The translations under genes and the position numbers were made by a program. From Thermocaproicibacter sp036260805 (GTDB taxonomy: Bacteria > Bacillota > Clostridia > Oscillospirales > Acutalibacteraceae), in the NCBI GenBank assembly GCA_036260805.1, contig DATALZ010000001.1:1-5766 (forward strand): a DNA stretch of 5,766 bases. Reading direction: 5' to 3'. Positions 1 to 4,960 of this stretch are shown piece by piece. The notes beneath the pieces are model-generated. The model worked only from the letters and a program-made list of their open reading frames with translations, did not search any database and was not told the DNA's origin. Within the stretch, counting starts at the first letter, position 1. Each line of letters begins with the position of its first letter.

Positions 1-538
1 AAGAATCACCATGCTCGCCAAGAACATAGGCATGTACATTTTTGGGGTTAACATTGACGTGCTTTGCAATCATTTCACGCAGACGAGCGGAATCCAGCAG
101 TGTGCCGGAACCGAATACGTGATTCTCAGGAAGGCCTGTTGTTTTGAGAATTGTGTAAGTAATGATGTCAACAGGATTGCTTACTGCGACGTAAATTGCA
201 TTTGGAGCATACTTAACGGCCTGGGGCATAACGCTTTTGATGATGTTTACGTTGCCTTGGGCAAGGTCAATACGGGACTGGCCGGGTTTGCGGGCGCATC
301 CGAGGGTTACGATAACAATATCGGAACCTTCAATGTCGGAGTATTCGCCGGAATAGATGTTCACTGAGGGGCAAAGAGCCGTGCACTGAATAATGTCCAT
401 GGATTCGCCTTTTGCCTTGTCTTTGTTGATGTCAACTAAGACAATTTCGGAGGCTAGTCCTTCAAGTGTAAGTGTGTAGGCAATGGTTGCACCCACGTTG
501 CCTGCGCCAAGGATGCTGATTTTGTTAGCTTTTTTCAT
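1..538 (-). CDS. ldh: L-lactate dehydrogenase, N-terminal part (runs off left edge)
   Basis: This gene encodes the NAD-dependent enzyme that reduces pyruvate to lactate in the cytoplasm, regenerating NAD+ in fermentation. 179 codons are visible; the C-terminal remainder of a typical ~315-residue protein lies outside the window. Seen: the Rossmann dinucleotide motif GAGNVG (residues 11-16); Asp36 at the end of the second strand, which usually binds the NAD ribose; the mobile-loop segment RKPGQSR (83-89); SNPVD (120-124); LLDSAR (147-152), containing the Asp149/Arg152 pair; and the catalytic GEHGDS motif with His176. The last motif and the segment before it are typical of LDH rather than malate dehydrogenase. 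Odd: the loop residue that is Gln102 in classical LDH is Arg83 here, as in malate dehydrogenases. The start ATG at 536-538 is preceded by AGGAGG. The gene lies 74 bases downstream of the response regulator on the same strand, so cotranscription is possible. Confidence 0.93.
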   Translation of the reverse strand, partial: MKKANKISILGAGNVGATIAYTLTLEGLASEIVLVDINKDKAKGESMDIIQCTALCPSVNIYSGEYSDIEGSDIVIVTLGCARKPGQSRIDLAQGNVNIIKSVMPQAVKYAPNAIYVAVSNPVDIITYTILKTTGLPENHVFGSGTLLDSARLREMIAKHVNVNPKNVHAYVLGEHGDS

Positions 539-549
539 ATATAAAGATT

Positions 550-555
550 CCTCCT
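550..555 (-). promoter_or_regulatory. Ribosome binding site of ldh
   Basis: A perfect AGGAGG on the minus strand lies 11 bases before the ATG at 538. The spacing is slightly long but workable, and it fixes the ldh start. Confidence 0.8.
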
Positions 556-579
556 GAAAAATATAAAAGCACATCTCTG

Positions 580-597
580 CACTTTTCTAGCAAAGTG
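580..597 (-). other. Small hairpin in the regulator-ldh gap
   Basis: The arms CACTTT and AAAGTG pair perfectly over 6 bp around a 6-base loop. The stem is AT-rich and is not followed directly by a T-run, so it is a poor terminator. With the hairpin at 608-624 it could slow or process a regulator-ldh message. No clear promoter for ldh was seen in this 74-base gap. Confidence 0.25.
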
Positions 598-607
598 AAA
601 AGGGGTA

Positions 608-624
608 GACGCTTAATTAGCGTC
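608..624 (-). terminator. Weak hairpin over the response-regulator stop codon
   Basis: GACGCT and AGCGTC form a 6-bp stem with a 5-base loop, and the stop codon TAA (613-615) lies inside it. On the minus strand it is followed by TACCCCTTTTC, a poor T-tract. It may be a leaky terminator allowing partial read-through into ldh, or chance. Stem and tract are both below the usual strength of an intrinsic terminator. Confidence 0.25.
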
Positions 625-1335
625 GTCGCTGCCGGGGCTTTCTGCCATACGGTATCCTACGCCGACTTCAGTAATGATATATTTGGGCTCGGCGGGGTTC
701 TGCTCAATTTTTCTTCGGATATTCGCCATGTTCACTCTTAGAATCTGACGGTCGTCGGCCGCAAAATGGCCCCAGACCTGTTCAATTATATATGCATAGG
801 TCAAAACCTGACCGGGATGTTTCGCAAGCAGTAAAACAATTTTATATTCATTCTGGGTCAGATGAATGTCTCTGCCTTCAACAGTGGCTCTTCTGCGTGA
901 AAGATTGACTGTGAGCTGTCCACGCTGCAGAATGCCAGTAGAAACATCTTCACCTGTTTCCATTTTTATGCTGTGCCGCAGGGCGGTACGAATGCGCGCC
1001 AACAACTCAGAAAAGCCGAACGGTTTCATTATATAATCATCAGCGCCCATGTCAAGAGCCTTGACTTCCTGATCTTCGTCGCTGCAGGACGAGAGTATAA
1101 TGATTGGGATCCCCGACCATTTACGAACCGACAGCAGGACGTCCAAGCCTTTCATGTCCGGAAGATCAAGATCCAGCAGCAGAATATCTGGGCAGTGTGA
1201 GGATATCATGGAAATAGCTGTATTCCCATTTTCAGCAGACAGTACACGATAACCGTTTGATTGCAGCATATTAGCTGCAGAGGTGCTGTTTTCAGTTTCG
1301 CTTTCAGCGATCAATACGGTCAATTTGTTCTGCAT
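613..1335 (-). CDS. KdpE-like OmpR-family response regulator, no adjacent kinase
   Basis: This 240-residue DNA-binding regulator has an N-terminal receiver domain (about residues 5-120) and a C-terminal winged helix (about 135-232). Receiver residues: phosphoacceptor Asp55 in LLLDLDLPD, Ser82 in the switch Thr/Ser position, and Lys104 in MKPF. The acidic pair that binds Mg2+ is Glu11-Ser12 where KdpE has Glu-Asp, so one acidic residue is missing. The C-terminal part (EYKIVLLLAKHPGQVLT, VWGH, LRVNMANIRRKIEQ, YIITEVGVGYRM) closely follows the KdpE pattern. No kinase or K+-transport gene is in view: ldh lies downstream and the ech operon diverges upstream, so its signal is unknown and a kdp role is not supported. 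The ATG at 1333-1335 is chosen because AGAGGGGAG precedes it and the product then starts like the family. An in-frame ATG at 1482 would add 49 residues of non-family sequence and lacks a ribosome binding site. Function as a regulator of ldh and/or ech is inference from position. Confidence 0.88.
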   Translation of the reverse strand: MQNKLTVLIAESETENSTSAANMLQSNGYRVLSAENGNTAISMISSHCPDILLLDLDLPDMKGLDVLLSVRKWSGIPIIILSSCSDEDQEVKALDMGADDYIMKPFGFSELLARIRTALRHSIKMETGEDVSTGILQRGQLTVNLSRRRATVEGRDIHLTQNEYKIVLLLAKHPGQVLTYAYIIEQVWGHFAADDRQILRVNMANIRRKIEQNPAEPKYIITEVGVGYRMAESPGSDDAN

Positions 1336-1482
1336 CTGTTCGAATCTCCCCTCTTTGGAAGTTGTGAACTTGTTTTGTATATTTCTGCGTCTCCATACTG
1401 TTTCATAAAAAAGAGACAGCGCAGGAACGAATTTAGTGTTTTCAGATTTCTTATTTTCAATCAGCTGGTGCTTTAGATCCAT
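1336..1482 (-). other. Open in-frame stretch upstream of the regulator start
   Basis: Forty-nine sense codons from an ATG at 1480-1482 read without a stop into the regulator. The stretch encodes a Lys/Arg-rich segment (including VWRRRN) unlike the start of OmpR-family regulators, which normally begin a few residues before the first receiver strand. With the candidate promoter near 1562 it would be 5' untranslated leader. An N-terminally extended isoform cannot be excluded from the sequence alone. Confidence 0.3.
1346..1354 (-). promoter_or_regulatory. Ribosome binding site deciding the regulator start
   Basis: On the minus strand AGAGGGGAG sits 10 bases before the ATG at 1335. The in-frame ATG at 1482 has nothing comparable within 20 bases, so this site supports the 240-residue form. 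Confidence 0.65.
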
Positions 1483-1500
1483 TAATTTGTGCGCAGACCC

Positions 1501-1524
1501 GGCACCTGTTAAATAACGGATGCC
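1501..1524 (+). terminator. Imperfect hairpin followed by ATTTTT
   Basis: The outer arms GGCA and TGCC and the inner arms CCTGTTA and TAACGG give an 11-bp stem with one C-A mismatch and one T-G wobble. On the plus strand it is followed by ATTTTTC, like a weak intrinsic terminator, but no plus-strand gene ends here. On the minus strand it would fold in the 5' leader of the regulator message. It may block antisense transcription or structure the leader. Confidence 0.3.
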
Positions 1525-1539
1525 ATTTTTCTGGATTGT

Positions 1540-1557
1540 ATGTTAATAATTTATCAA
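1540..1557. promoter_or_regulatory. Rex-operator-like site on the regulator side
   Basis: ATGTTAATAATTTATCAA matches the clostridial Rex pattern TTGTTAA-N4-TTAACAA at 12 of 14 defined positions (mismatches: first base of the left arm, fourth of the right arm). It lies just downstream of a perfect minus-strand -10 hexamer, at about the expected start of transcription, where a repressor would block RNA polymerase. Rex is known to repress ldh, alcohol dehydrogenase and hydrogenase genes according to the NADH/NAD+ ratio. Binding here is inferred; AT-rich DNA raises the chance of a fortuitous match. Confidence 0.45.
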
Positions 1558-1561
1558 CTCC

Positions 1562-1567
1562 ATTATA
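1562..1567 (-). promoter_or_regulatory. Candidate -10 element for the response regulator
   Basis: The minus strand reads TGTATAATGG, containing a perfect TATAAT. No good TTGACA-like -35 is found 16-18 bases upstream, as in activator-dependent promoters. The 11-bp direct repeats at 1600-1618 lie where an OmpR-type activator could bind. The implied transcript would have a leader of about 220 bases before the ATG at 1335. Confidence 0.45.
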
Positions 1568-1599
1568 CATGATTCCTACAAAAAACGACACATAAAAAG

Positions 1600-1618
1600 C
1601 ATTAAGAAATCATTAAGA
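1600..1618. repeat. 11-bp-period direct repeat CATTAAGA x2
   Basis: CATTAAGA occurs at 1600-1607 and again at 1611-1618, exactly 11 bp apart, with AT-rich flanks. Tandem half-sites with 11-bp period are the hallmark of PhoB/PhoP/KdpE-type response-regulator binding, and TTAAGA resembles the TTAACA of PhoP boxes. The placement about 35-55 bp upstream of the candidate -10 at 1562-1567 fits activation or autoregulation by the neighbouring regulator. Confidence 0.4.
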
Positions 1619-1707
1619 TTTCGTTTTGACTGTTGTTGAGAATTATAGTTTCTGTTATTCTTAACAATTGGGGAAGGACGTTTTTTTCTGTAAGCATTTG
1701 TTCTATG

Positions 1708-1727
1708 GTTAAAAAATAGTTAAAAAA
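1708..1727. repeat. 11-bp-period direct repeat GTTAAAAAA x2
   Basis: GTTAAAAAA occurs at 1708-1716 and 1719-1727, again with an 11-bp period. It shares the TTAA core with the pair at 1600-1618. It lies about 60-80 bp upstream of the candidate ech -35 at 1788, a reasonable activator position. The A-runs are also in helical phase, so intrinsic DNA bending is an alternative explanation. Confidence 0.38.
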
Positions 1728-1741
1728 ATACGCATTTTTTA

Positions 1742-1777
1742 TTTAGGCAGTATTTTTCTGGAAAAATACTGCCTAAA
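1742..1777. repeat. Perfect 16-bp-arm inverted repeat
   Basis: The left arm TTTAGGCAGTATTTTT (1742-1757) and the right arm AAAAATACTGCCTAAA (1762-1777) are perfectly complementary around CTGG, whose outer bases could also pair. On neither strand does a T-run directly follow the stem, and no gene ends within 250 bases, so a simple terminator is unlikely. It lies 11 bases upstream of a TTGGAC candidate -35 for the ech operon. It could be an operator for a dimeric regulator, a cruciform, or a palindromic element of mobile origin. Confidence 0.75.
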
Positions 1778-1787
1778 CTATTGTACG

Positions 1788-1816
1788 TTGGACAAAATGT
1801 GTTATTATTATATCGT
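1788..1816 (+). promoter_or_regulatory. Candidate upstream promoter of the ech operon
   Basis: TTGGAC (1788-1793) and TATCGT (1811-1816) are separated by 17 bases, with two mismatches in each hexamer against the vegetative consensus. The -10 overlaps a Rex-like operator and the long palindrome lies just upstream. If used, the message would carry a leader of about 250 bases before the first start codon. Several other TATAAT-like strings in the region mean the choice is uncertain. Confidence 0.35.
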
Positions 1817-1830
1817 TATGTGTTTAACAA
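1813..1830. promoter_or_regulatory. Rex-operator-like site on the ech side
   Basis: TCGTTATGTGTTTAACAA matches TTGTTAA-N4-TTAACAA at 12 of 14 defined positions, with a perfect right arm. It overlaps the -10 of the candidate promoter at 1788-1816, a classic repressor position. A second site of equal quality lies at 1540-1557 by the divergent promoter. Control of a hydrogenase operon by the NADH/NAD+ ratio would be consistent with known Rex regulons; binding is inferred. Confidence 0.45.
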
Positions 1831-1885
1831 GACGTGCTTCTTGCCGGAAATATTCGATATAATTTTTCGGTTGGCACGGTATAAT

Positions 1886-1947
1886 CCATTATAAAGGCAG
1901 GTTGAAAGCTTAACTTTTTCATCAAAATCATTTGAACCATTATAAAG
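1886..1947 (+). repeat. Two copies of CCATTATAAAG, 51 bp apart
   Basis: CCATTATAAAG occurs exactly at 1886-1896 and 1937-1947. The first eight bases occur a third time at 1560-1567, where the complement is the candidate -10 of the response regulator. The 51-bp spacing is close to five helical turns, so the copies lie on nearly the same face of the DNA. They could be protein half-sites, minus-strand -10-like elements (TATAATGG), or chance in AT-rich DNA. Confidence 0.35.
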
Positions 1948-1981
1948 TGCATCCCAAATCAATTCTGGAAAAATCTTATCG

Positions 1982-2026
1982 CCGCAAAAAACGGTTTAAA
2001 TTTTTGCAGTGGTATATTTTTTGCGG
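1982..2026 (+). other. Inverted repeat with two alternative pairings
   Basis: CCGCAAAAAA (1982-1991) is perfectly complementary to TTTTTTGCGG (2017-2026) across a 25-base gap, giving a 10-bp stem. Part of the same left arm, GCAAAAA (1984-1990), can instead pair with TTTTTGC (2001-2007). The two folds are mutually exclusive, as in attenuators. As DNA, the repeat ends 10 bases before a perfect TATAAT and could be an operator. No strong terminator T-tract follows. Confidence 0.4.
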
Positions 2027-2036
2027 GCTTTTGCGT

Positions 2037-2042
2037 TATAAT
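2037..2042 (+). promoter_or_regulatory. Candidate proximal -10 of the ech operon
   Basis: A perfect TATAAT ends 31 bases before the ATG of the leader ORF. No recognisable -35 occurs 16-18 bases upstream, where the inverted repeat ends, so any promoter here would probably depend on an activator. The predicted start near 2049 would leave a short leader carrying the AGGAAGG ribosome binding site. Confidence 0.4.
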
Positions 2043-2073
2043 TGCATACAGATGAGACAGGAAGGCACTAAAT

Positions 2074-2151
2074 ATGGGGAAAACCATGTCCAACGCGGAA
2101 AATGCTAATTCAACAACAACTAAAAAGAAACGGTGGTATTTATGGGGGTAG
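2074..2151 (+). CDS. 25-codon leader ORF overlapping the echA start
   Basis: An ATG at 2074-2076 follows AGGAAGG (2059-2065) with 8 bases spacing, one of the best translation starts in the window. The ORF encodes 25 residues: a Ser/Thr/Asn-rich start, a basic KKKR patch and a terminal WYLWG, ending at TAG 2149-2151. It overlaps the echA ATG (2142) by 10 bases in another frame, so termination could feed reinitiation at echA. A single -1 shift or one extra base at the run of five Gs (2144-2148) would fuse it to echA, placing KKKR and WYLW directly before the first membrane helix, a natural layout for a membrane protein N-terminus. It may therefore be a coupling leader peptide, the true start of EchA separated by a frameshift, or an assembly error. 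Confidence 0.5.
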   Translation: MGKTMSNAENANSTTTKKKRWYLWG

Positions 2152-4064
2152 TTGCTTTTTTAATCATTTTTCCCTTCCTTGCAGCTGTTGTTCTTTCTCT
2201 AATGAAAAAACAAAGCAAAGCAAGGGATGGAGTTGTCATCACCAGCTGCATACTAATTGTAGCTGCCGTAGTTTATCTTTCCGTTGACTTTTTATCCGCC
2301 GGAAAGAATGCTTCGTACCTGGTAGAAACTCCTGTTTTGAATAACATTATTCTTGCAGGCGAGATCTTCCTGATGGGTGTTGTGTTCTATTTCGGTTTCC
2401 GGTTTAAAAAGTATTACGTTGCGCTGCTTTCAGCCGCGGGAACTCTCCCAATTGTATGGCTGGAGCTTTCGGGCCGCGGCATTGAAGGCCAATGCCATAT
2501 TACAATTGACAACCTTACGGTGATTATGTGTCTGATTGTCGGCGTTGTCGGCAGTCTGATCTGCCTTTATGCAATTGGATACATAAAGGATTATCACAAA
2601 CATCATACGGAGTACCGTGACCGCTCTTCTTTCTTTCTCTCCATGCTGTTTGTGTTTCTGGGCGCAATGTTCGGCCTCGTGCTGTCCGCAAATCTTTCCT
2701 GGATATTCTTCTTCTGGGAGATTACAACACTTTGCTCGTTCCTTCTCATCGGTTACAACCAGTCCGAAATCGCTATCCGCAATTCTTTCCGCGCATTGTG
2801 GATGAACCTGCTAGGCGGACTTGGTTTTTCTTTGGCAATCCTTTACTGCTCCATTGTTCTTAAAATAGCCAACATTCAGGAGCTTGTGGATTTCGGCACA
2901 AAAATGGGAGCCGGCAGATTCGTTCTCATTCCGGTTACGCTTCTTGCTTTTGCCGCGCTGACTAAGAGCGCGCAGATGCCGTTTTCCGGATGGCTGCTCG
3001 GCGCTATGGTCGCTCCTACACCTACCAGCGCATTGCTGCACTCCGCGACGATGGTTAAGGCAGGCGTTTATCTGTTGATTCGTCTCTCACCGCTGTTCCT
3101 CGGCAATGTTGCCGGTACTATGGTAACCGTAGTAGGCGGTTTTACCTTCTTCGCCGCTTCGCTGCTCGCAATTTCACAGAGCGATGGCAAAAAGGTTCTT
3201 GCTTATTCCACAATTTCAAACCTCGGATTGATTACAGCATGCGCAGGCATCGGTATGTACGAAGCAACATGGGCTGCTATTCTGCTGATGATTTTCCACG
3301 CTGTTGCAAAATCTCTGATGTTCCTCTCTGTCGGCGCTGTTGAAAATGCCACAGGCAGCCGTAACATTGAGGACATGCATGGCCTGATTGTCAGACTTCC
3401 GAAGCTGGCATTTGTTATGATCATCGGCATCTTCGGTATGTTCGTGGCACCGTTTGGCATGCTGATTGCAAAATGGGCCGCACTCAAATCTTTCGTAGAT
3501 TCCAACAATTTCCTGCTGATTCTCTTCCTCACATTCGGCAGCGGTTCCACAATGTTCTACTGGTCCAAATGGCTGGGCAAACTGATTGCCACTCCGAACG
3601 GCATGAAAGAACATAAGGATACGGTTCATAAAGACGAACGCGCATCTCTTGGAATTCTTGCCGGACTTGTCGTTGTGCTCTGCATTCTGTTCCCGCTTGT
3701 TTCAGCGGATCTTGTAAGACCGGTTCTGGTTCAAATGTTCAATGCAACCGCAACTTCCGTAATCAGCAGTGATGATATTCATATCATGCTTCTGATGCTC
3801 GTGATGATTGTGATTCTTCCGATTGCTGCGCGCCTGCTCACTTTCGGAAAACAGAACAAGACTTCACTGGCTTACATGGCCGGAATTAACGAAGGCGATG
3901 ACCGTACTTTCGTTGACTCACTGGGCCAAAAGAAAGAAATGTATCTTGCTAACTGGTATTTTGAGGATATCTTTGGCGAAAAGAAGATTTTGAAGCCTTC
4001 ACTGGCAATTGCTTCTGCCGTTATCGTTATCCTGATGATTCTTGCGATCGGGGGTGTTTTATAA
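2142..4064 (+). CDS. echA: Ech hydrogenase membrane subunit EchA (NuoL/HyfB-like antiporter subunit)
   Basis: This is the large membrane subunit of an energy-converting group 4 [NiFe] hydrogenase, which moves H+ or Na+ as ferredoxin electrons reduce protons. The protein (640 residues from the ATG) is a chain of hydrophobic segments, normal for the NuoL/NuoM/Mrp antiporter family. Conserved channel residues are visible: Glu193 in FFFWEITTL, Lys275 in TKSAQMPF, His300 and Lys306 in LLHSATMVKAG, Lys350/Lys351 in DGKKVLAYSTISNLG, and His386/Lys390 in HAVAKSLMF. A last hydrophobic segment closes the C-terminus. Starts: the ATG at 2142 has a weak GGTGG site 5 bases upstream; a GTG at 2133 would add three residues. 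The better-initiated leader ORF at 2074 could be the real beginning after a frame correction. The stop overlaps the echB start by one base. NuoL of complex I and Hyf/Coo subunits are relatives; the following genes favour Ech. Confidence 0.9.
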   Translation: MGVVAFLIIFPFLAAVVLSLMKKQSKARDGVVITSCILIVAAVVYLSVDFLSAGKNASYLVETPVLNNIILAGEIFLMGVVFYFGFRFKKYYVALLSAAGTLPIVWLELSGRGIEGQCHITIDNLTVIMCLIVGVVGSLICLYAIGYIKDYHKHHTEYRDRSSFFLSMLFVFLGAMFGLVLSANLSWIFFFWEITTLCSFLLIGYNQSEIAIRNSFRALWMNLLGGLGFSLAILYCSIVLKIANIQELVDFGTKMGAGRFVLIPVTLLAFAALTKSAQMPFSGWLLGAMVAPTPTSALLHSATMVKAGVYLLIRLSPLFLGNVAGTMVTVVGGFTFFAASLLAISQSDGKKVLAYSTISNLGLITACAGIGMYEATWAAILLMIFHAVAKSLMFLSVGAVENATGSRNIEDMHGLIVRLPKLAFVMIIGIFGMFVAPFGMLIAKWAALKSFVDSNNFLLILFLTFGSGSTMFYWSKWLGKLIATPNGMKEHKDTVHKDERASLGILAGLVVVLCILFPLVSADLVRPVLVQMFNATATSVISSDDIHIMLLMLVMIVILPIAARLLTFGKQNKTSLAYMAGINEGDDRTFVDSLGQKKEMYLANWYFEDIFGEKKILKPSLAIASAVIVILMILAIGGVL

Positions 4065-4942
4065 TGGTTTGGCAAACAGCGCTTAAAGTAATCCTGTTCA
4101 TAGTTCTTGCTCCGTTTGTGGGCGGCTTGCTTGCCGGTTTCGACCGCAAAATTACAGCCAGATTTCAGGGACGTCAGGGGCCTCCGCTTCTGCAGCCTTT
4201 TTATGACCTTGCAAAGCTGTTCAACAAACAGTCATTAATCGTAAATAAATTTCAGACTTTCCTCATTGGCGGCTATTTTATATTTTCCGTTTTCACCGGC
4301 TGTCTGTTTTTTGCCGGCGGTGACCTGCTGCTTGCATTTTTCGCGCTGACTCTTGGTGAGGTTTTCTTCATTATGGCTGCCTGTTCGGCCAACTCACCAT
4401 TTAGCGCAATGGGTACTCAGCGTGAATTGCTTCAGATTATGTGCGCGGAGCCGATGCTCCTGCTGGCTGCGATTGGCCTTTATAAAGTAACCGGTAGTTT
4501 TATGGTAGGCGAGATTGTTGCTTCAGATGCTTCTCCAATTGCTTATCTGCCGGGAATGTTCCTTGGTTTCCTCTTTATTCTGACCATCAAACTGCGTAAA
4601 TCACCGTTTGACTTGAGCACTTCACACCACGCACATCAGGAAATGGTTAAAGGTACTACGACGGATCTTACCGGTAATATCTTTGCTCTGATTGAACTGG
4701 CAGAATGGTATGAAGAAGTTCTGCTGCTGGGTTATATTGCTCTGTTCATCGTTAATAGAAATCCATGGAGCATTCTTGCCGCCGTCCTTGTGTGTATCCT
4801 GTGCTATTTCTTGGAAATACTGATTGATAATGTATTTCCGCGTGTTAAGTGGGATAAAATGTTCGGTTCAGCATGGTTTGTAACGCTGATTTTCGGCGGT
4901 ATCAATTTGCTGATCCTAATGTTTATTCGCTTTAATCATTAA
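4064..4942 (+). CDS. echB: Ech hydrogenase membrane subunit EchB (NuoH-like)
   Basis: This 292-residue membrane protein is the NuoH-type subunit that anchors the hydrogenase module and links it to the ion channel. Seen: an N-terminal hydrophobic helix (about 7-25); the signature GRQGPPLLQPFYDLAKLF (36-53), which in the family contacts the electron-transfer module; the acidic membrane residue in TLGEVFF (Glu99) and another in MCAEPM (Glu129); the loop SPFDLSTSHHAHQEMVKG (180-197), characteristic of Ech-type proteins; Glu211, Glu214 and Glu217 in ELAEWYEE; and further helices to the C-terminus. Length matches the family. Its ATG overlaps the echA TAA (TAATG), with GGGGGTG 7 bases before it inside echA, so translation is coupled. 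NuoH of complex I and HyfC/HycD are relatives. Confidence 0.92.
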   Translation: MVWQTALKVILFIVLAPFVGGLLAGFDRKITARFQGRQGPPLLQPFYDLAKLFNKQSLIVNKFQTFLIGGYFIFSVFTGCLFFAGGDLLLAFFALTLGEVFFIMAACSANSPFSAMGTQRELLQIMCAEPMLLLAAIGLYKVTGSFMVGEIVASDASPIAYLPGMFLGFLFILTIKLRKSPFDLSTSHHAHQEMVKGTTTDLTGNIFALIELAEWYEEVLLLGYIALFIVNRNPWSILAAVLVCILCYFLEILIDNVFPRVKWDKMFGSAWFVTLIFGGINLLILMFIRFNH

Positions 4943-4960
4943 GGAAGGTGACGTGCAACC

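Larger units (their letters stand above)
1336..2073. other. Divergent intergenic control region
   Basis: About 740 bases separate the regulator start from the leader ORF before echA. No convincing full-length gene is seen on either strand. The stretch is AT-rich and contains candidate promoters for both directions, two Rex-operator-like sites, two 11-bp-period TTAA repeats, a long palindrome, an 11-bp repeat pair and a hairpin set. The unusual length for a clostridial divergent promoter region fits multi-input control or long 5' leaders. I recognised no riboswitch, tRNA or insertion sequence in it. Confidence 0.6.

Noticed and set aside
11..367. Plus-strand open frame of 118 codons
   Set aside because: It is antisense to a clear lactate dehydrogenase with catalytic motifs, has no recognisable domain, and has no convincing ribosome binding site.
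613..1335. Regulator of the Kdp potassium system
   Set aside because: The protein resembles KdpE, but no kdpFABC or kdpD gene is in view, so a potassium role is not supported.
1650..1667. Third Rex-like site around TTAACAA
   Set aside because: Only the right arm matches; the left arm agrees at about 3 of 7 positions.
1742..1777. Palindrome as a simple bidirectional terminator
   Set aside because: No T-tract directly follows the stem on either strand and both neighbouring genes start, rather than end, on this side.
1871..1887. Sigma-54-like TTGGCACGG string
   Set aside because: The -24-like TGGCAC is present, but the required GC at the -12 position is absent (AATCC instead of TTGCA).
3203..3629. 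Overlapping minus-strand open frames inside echA
   Set aside because: They are complements of a conserved membrane-protein gene, show no family features and have no start context.
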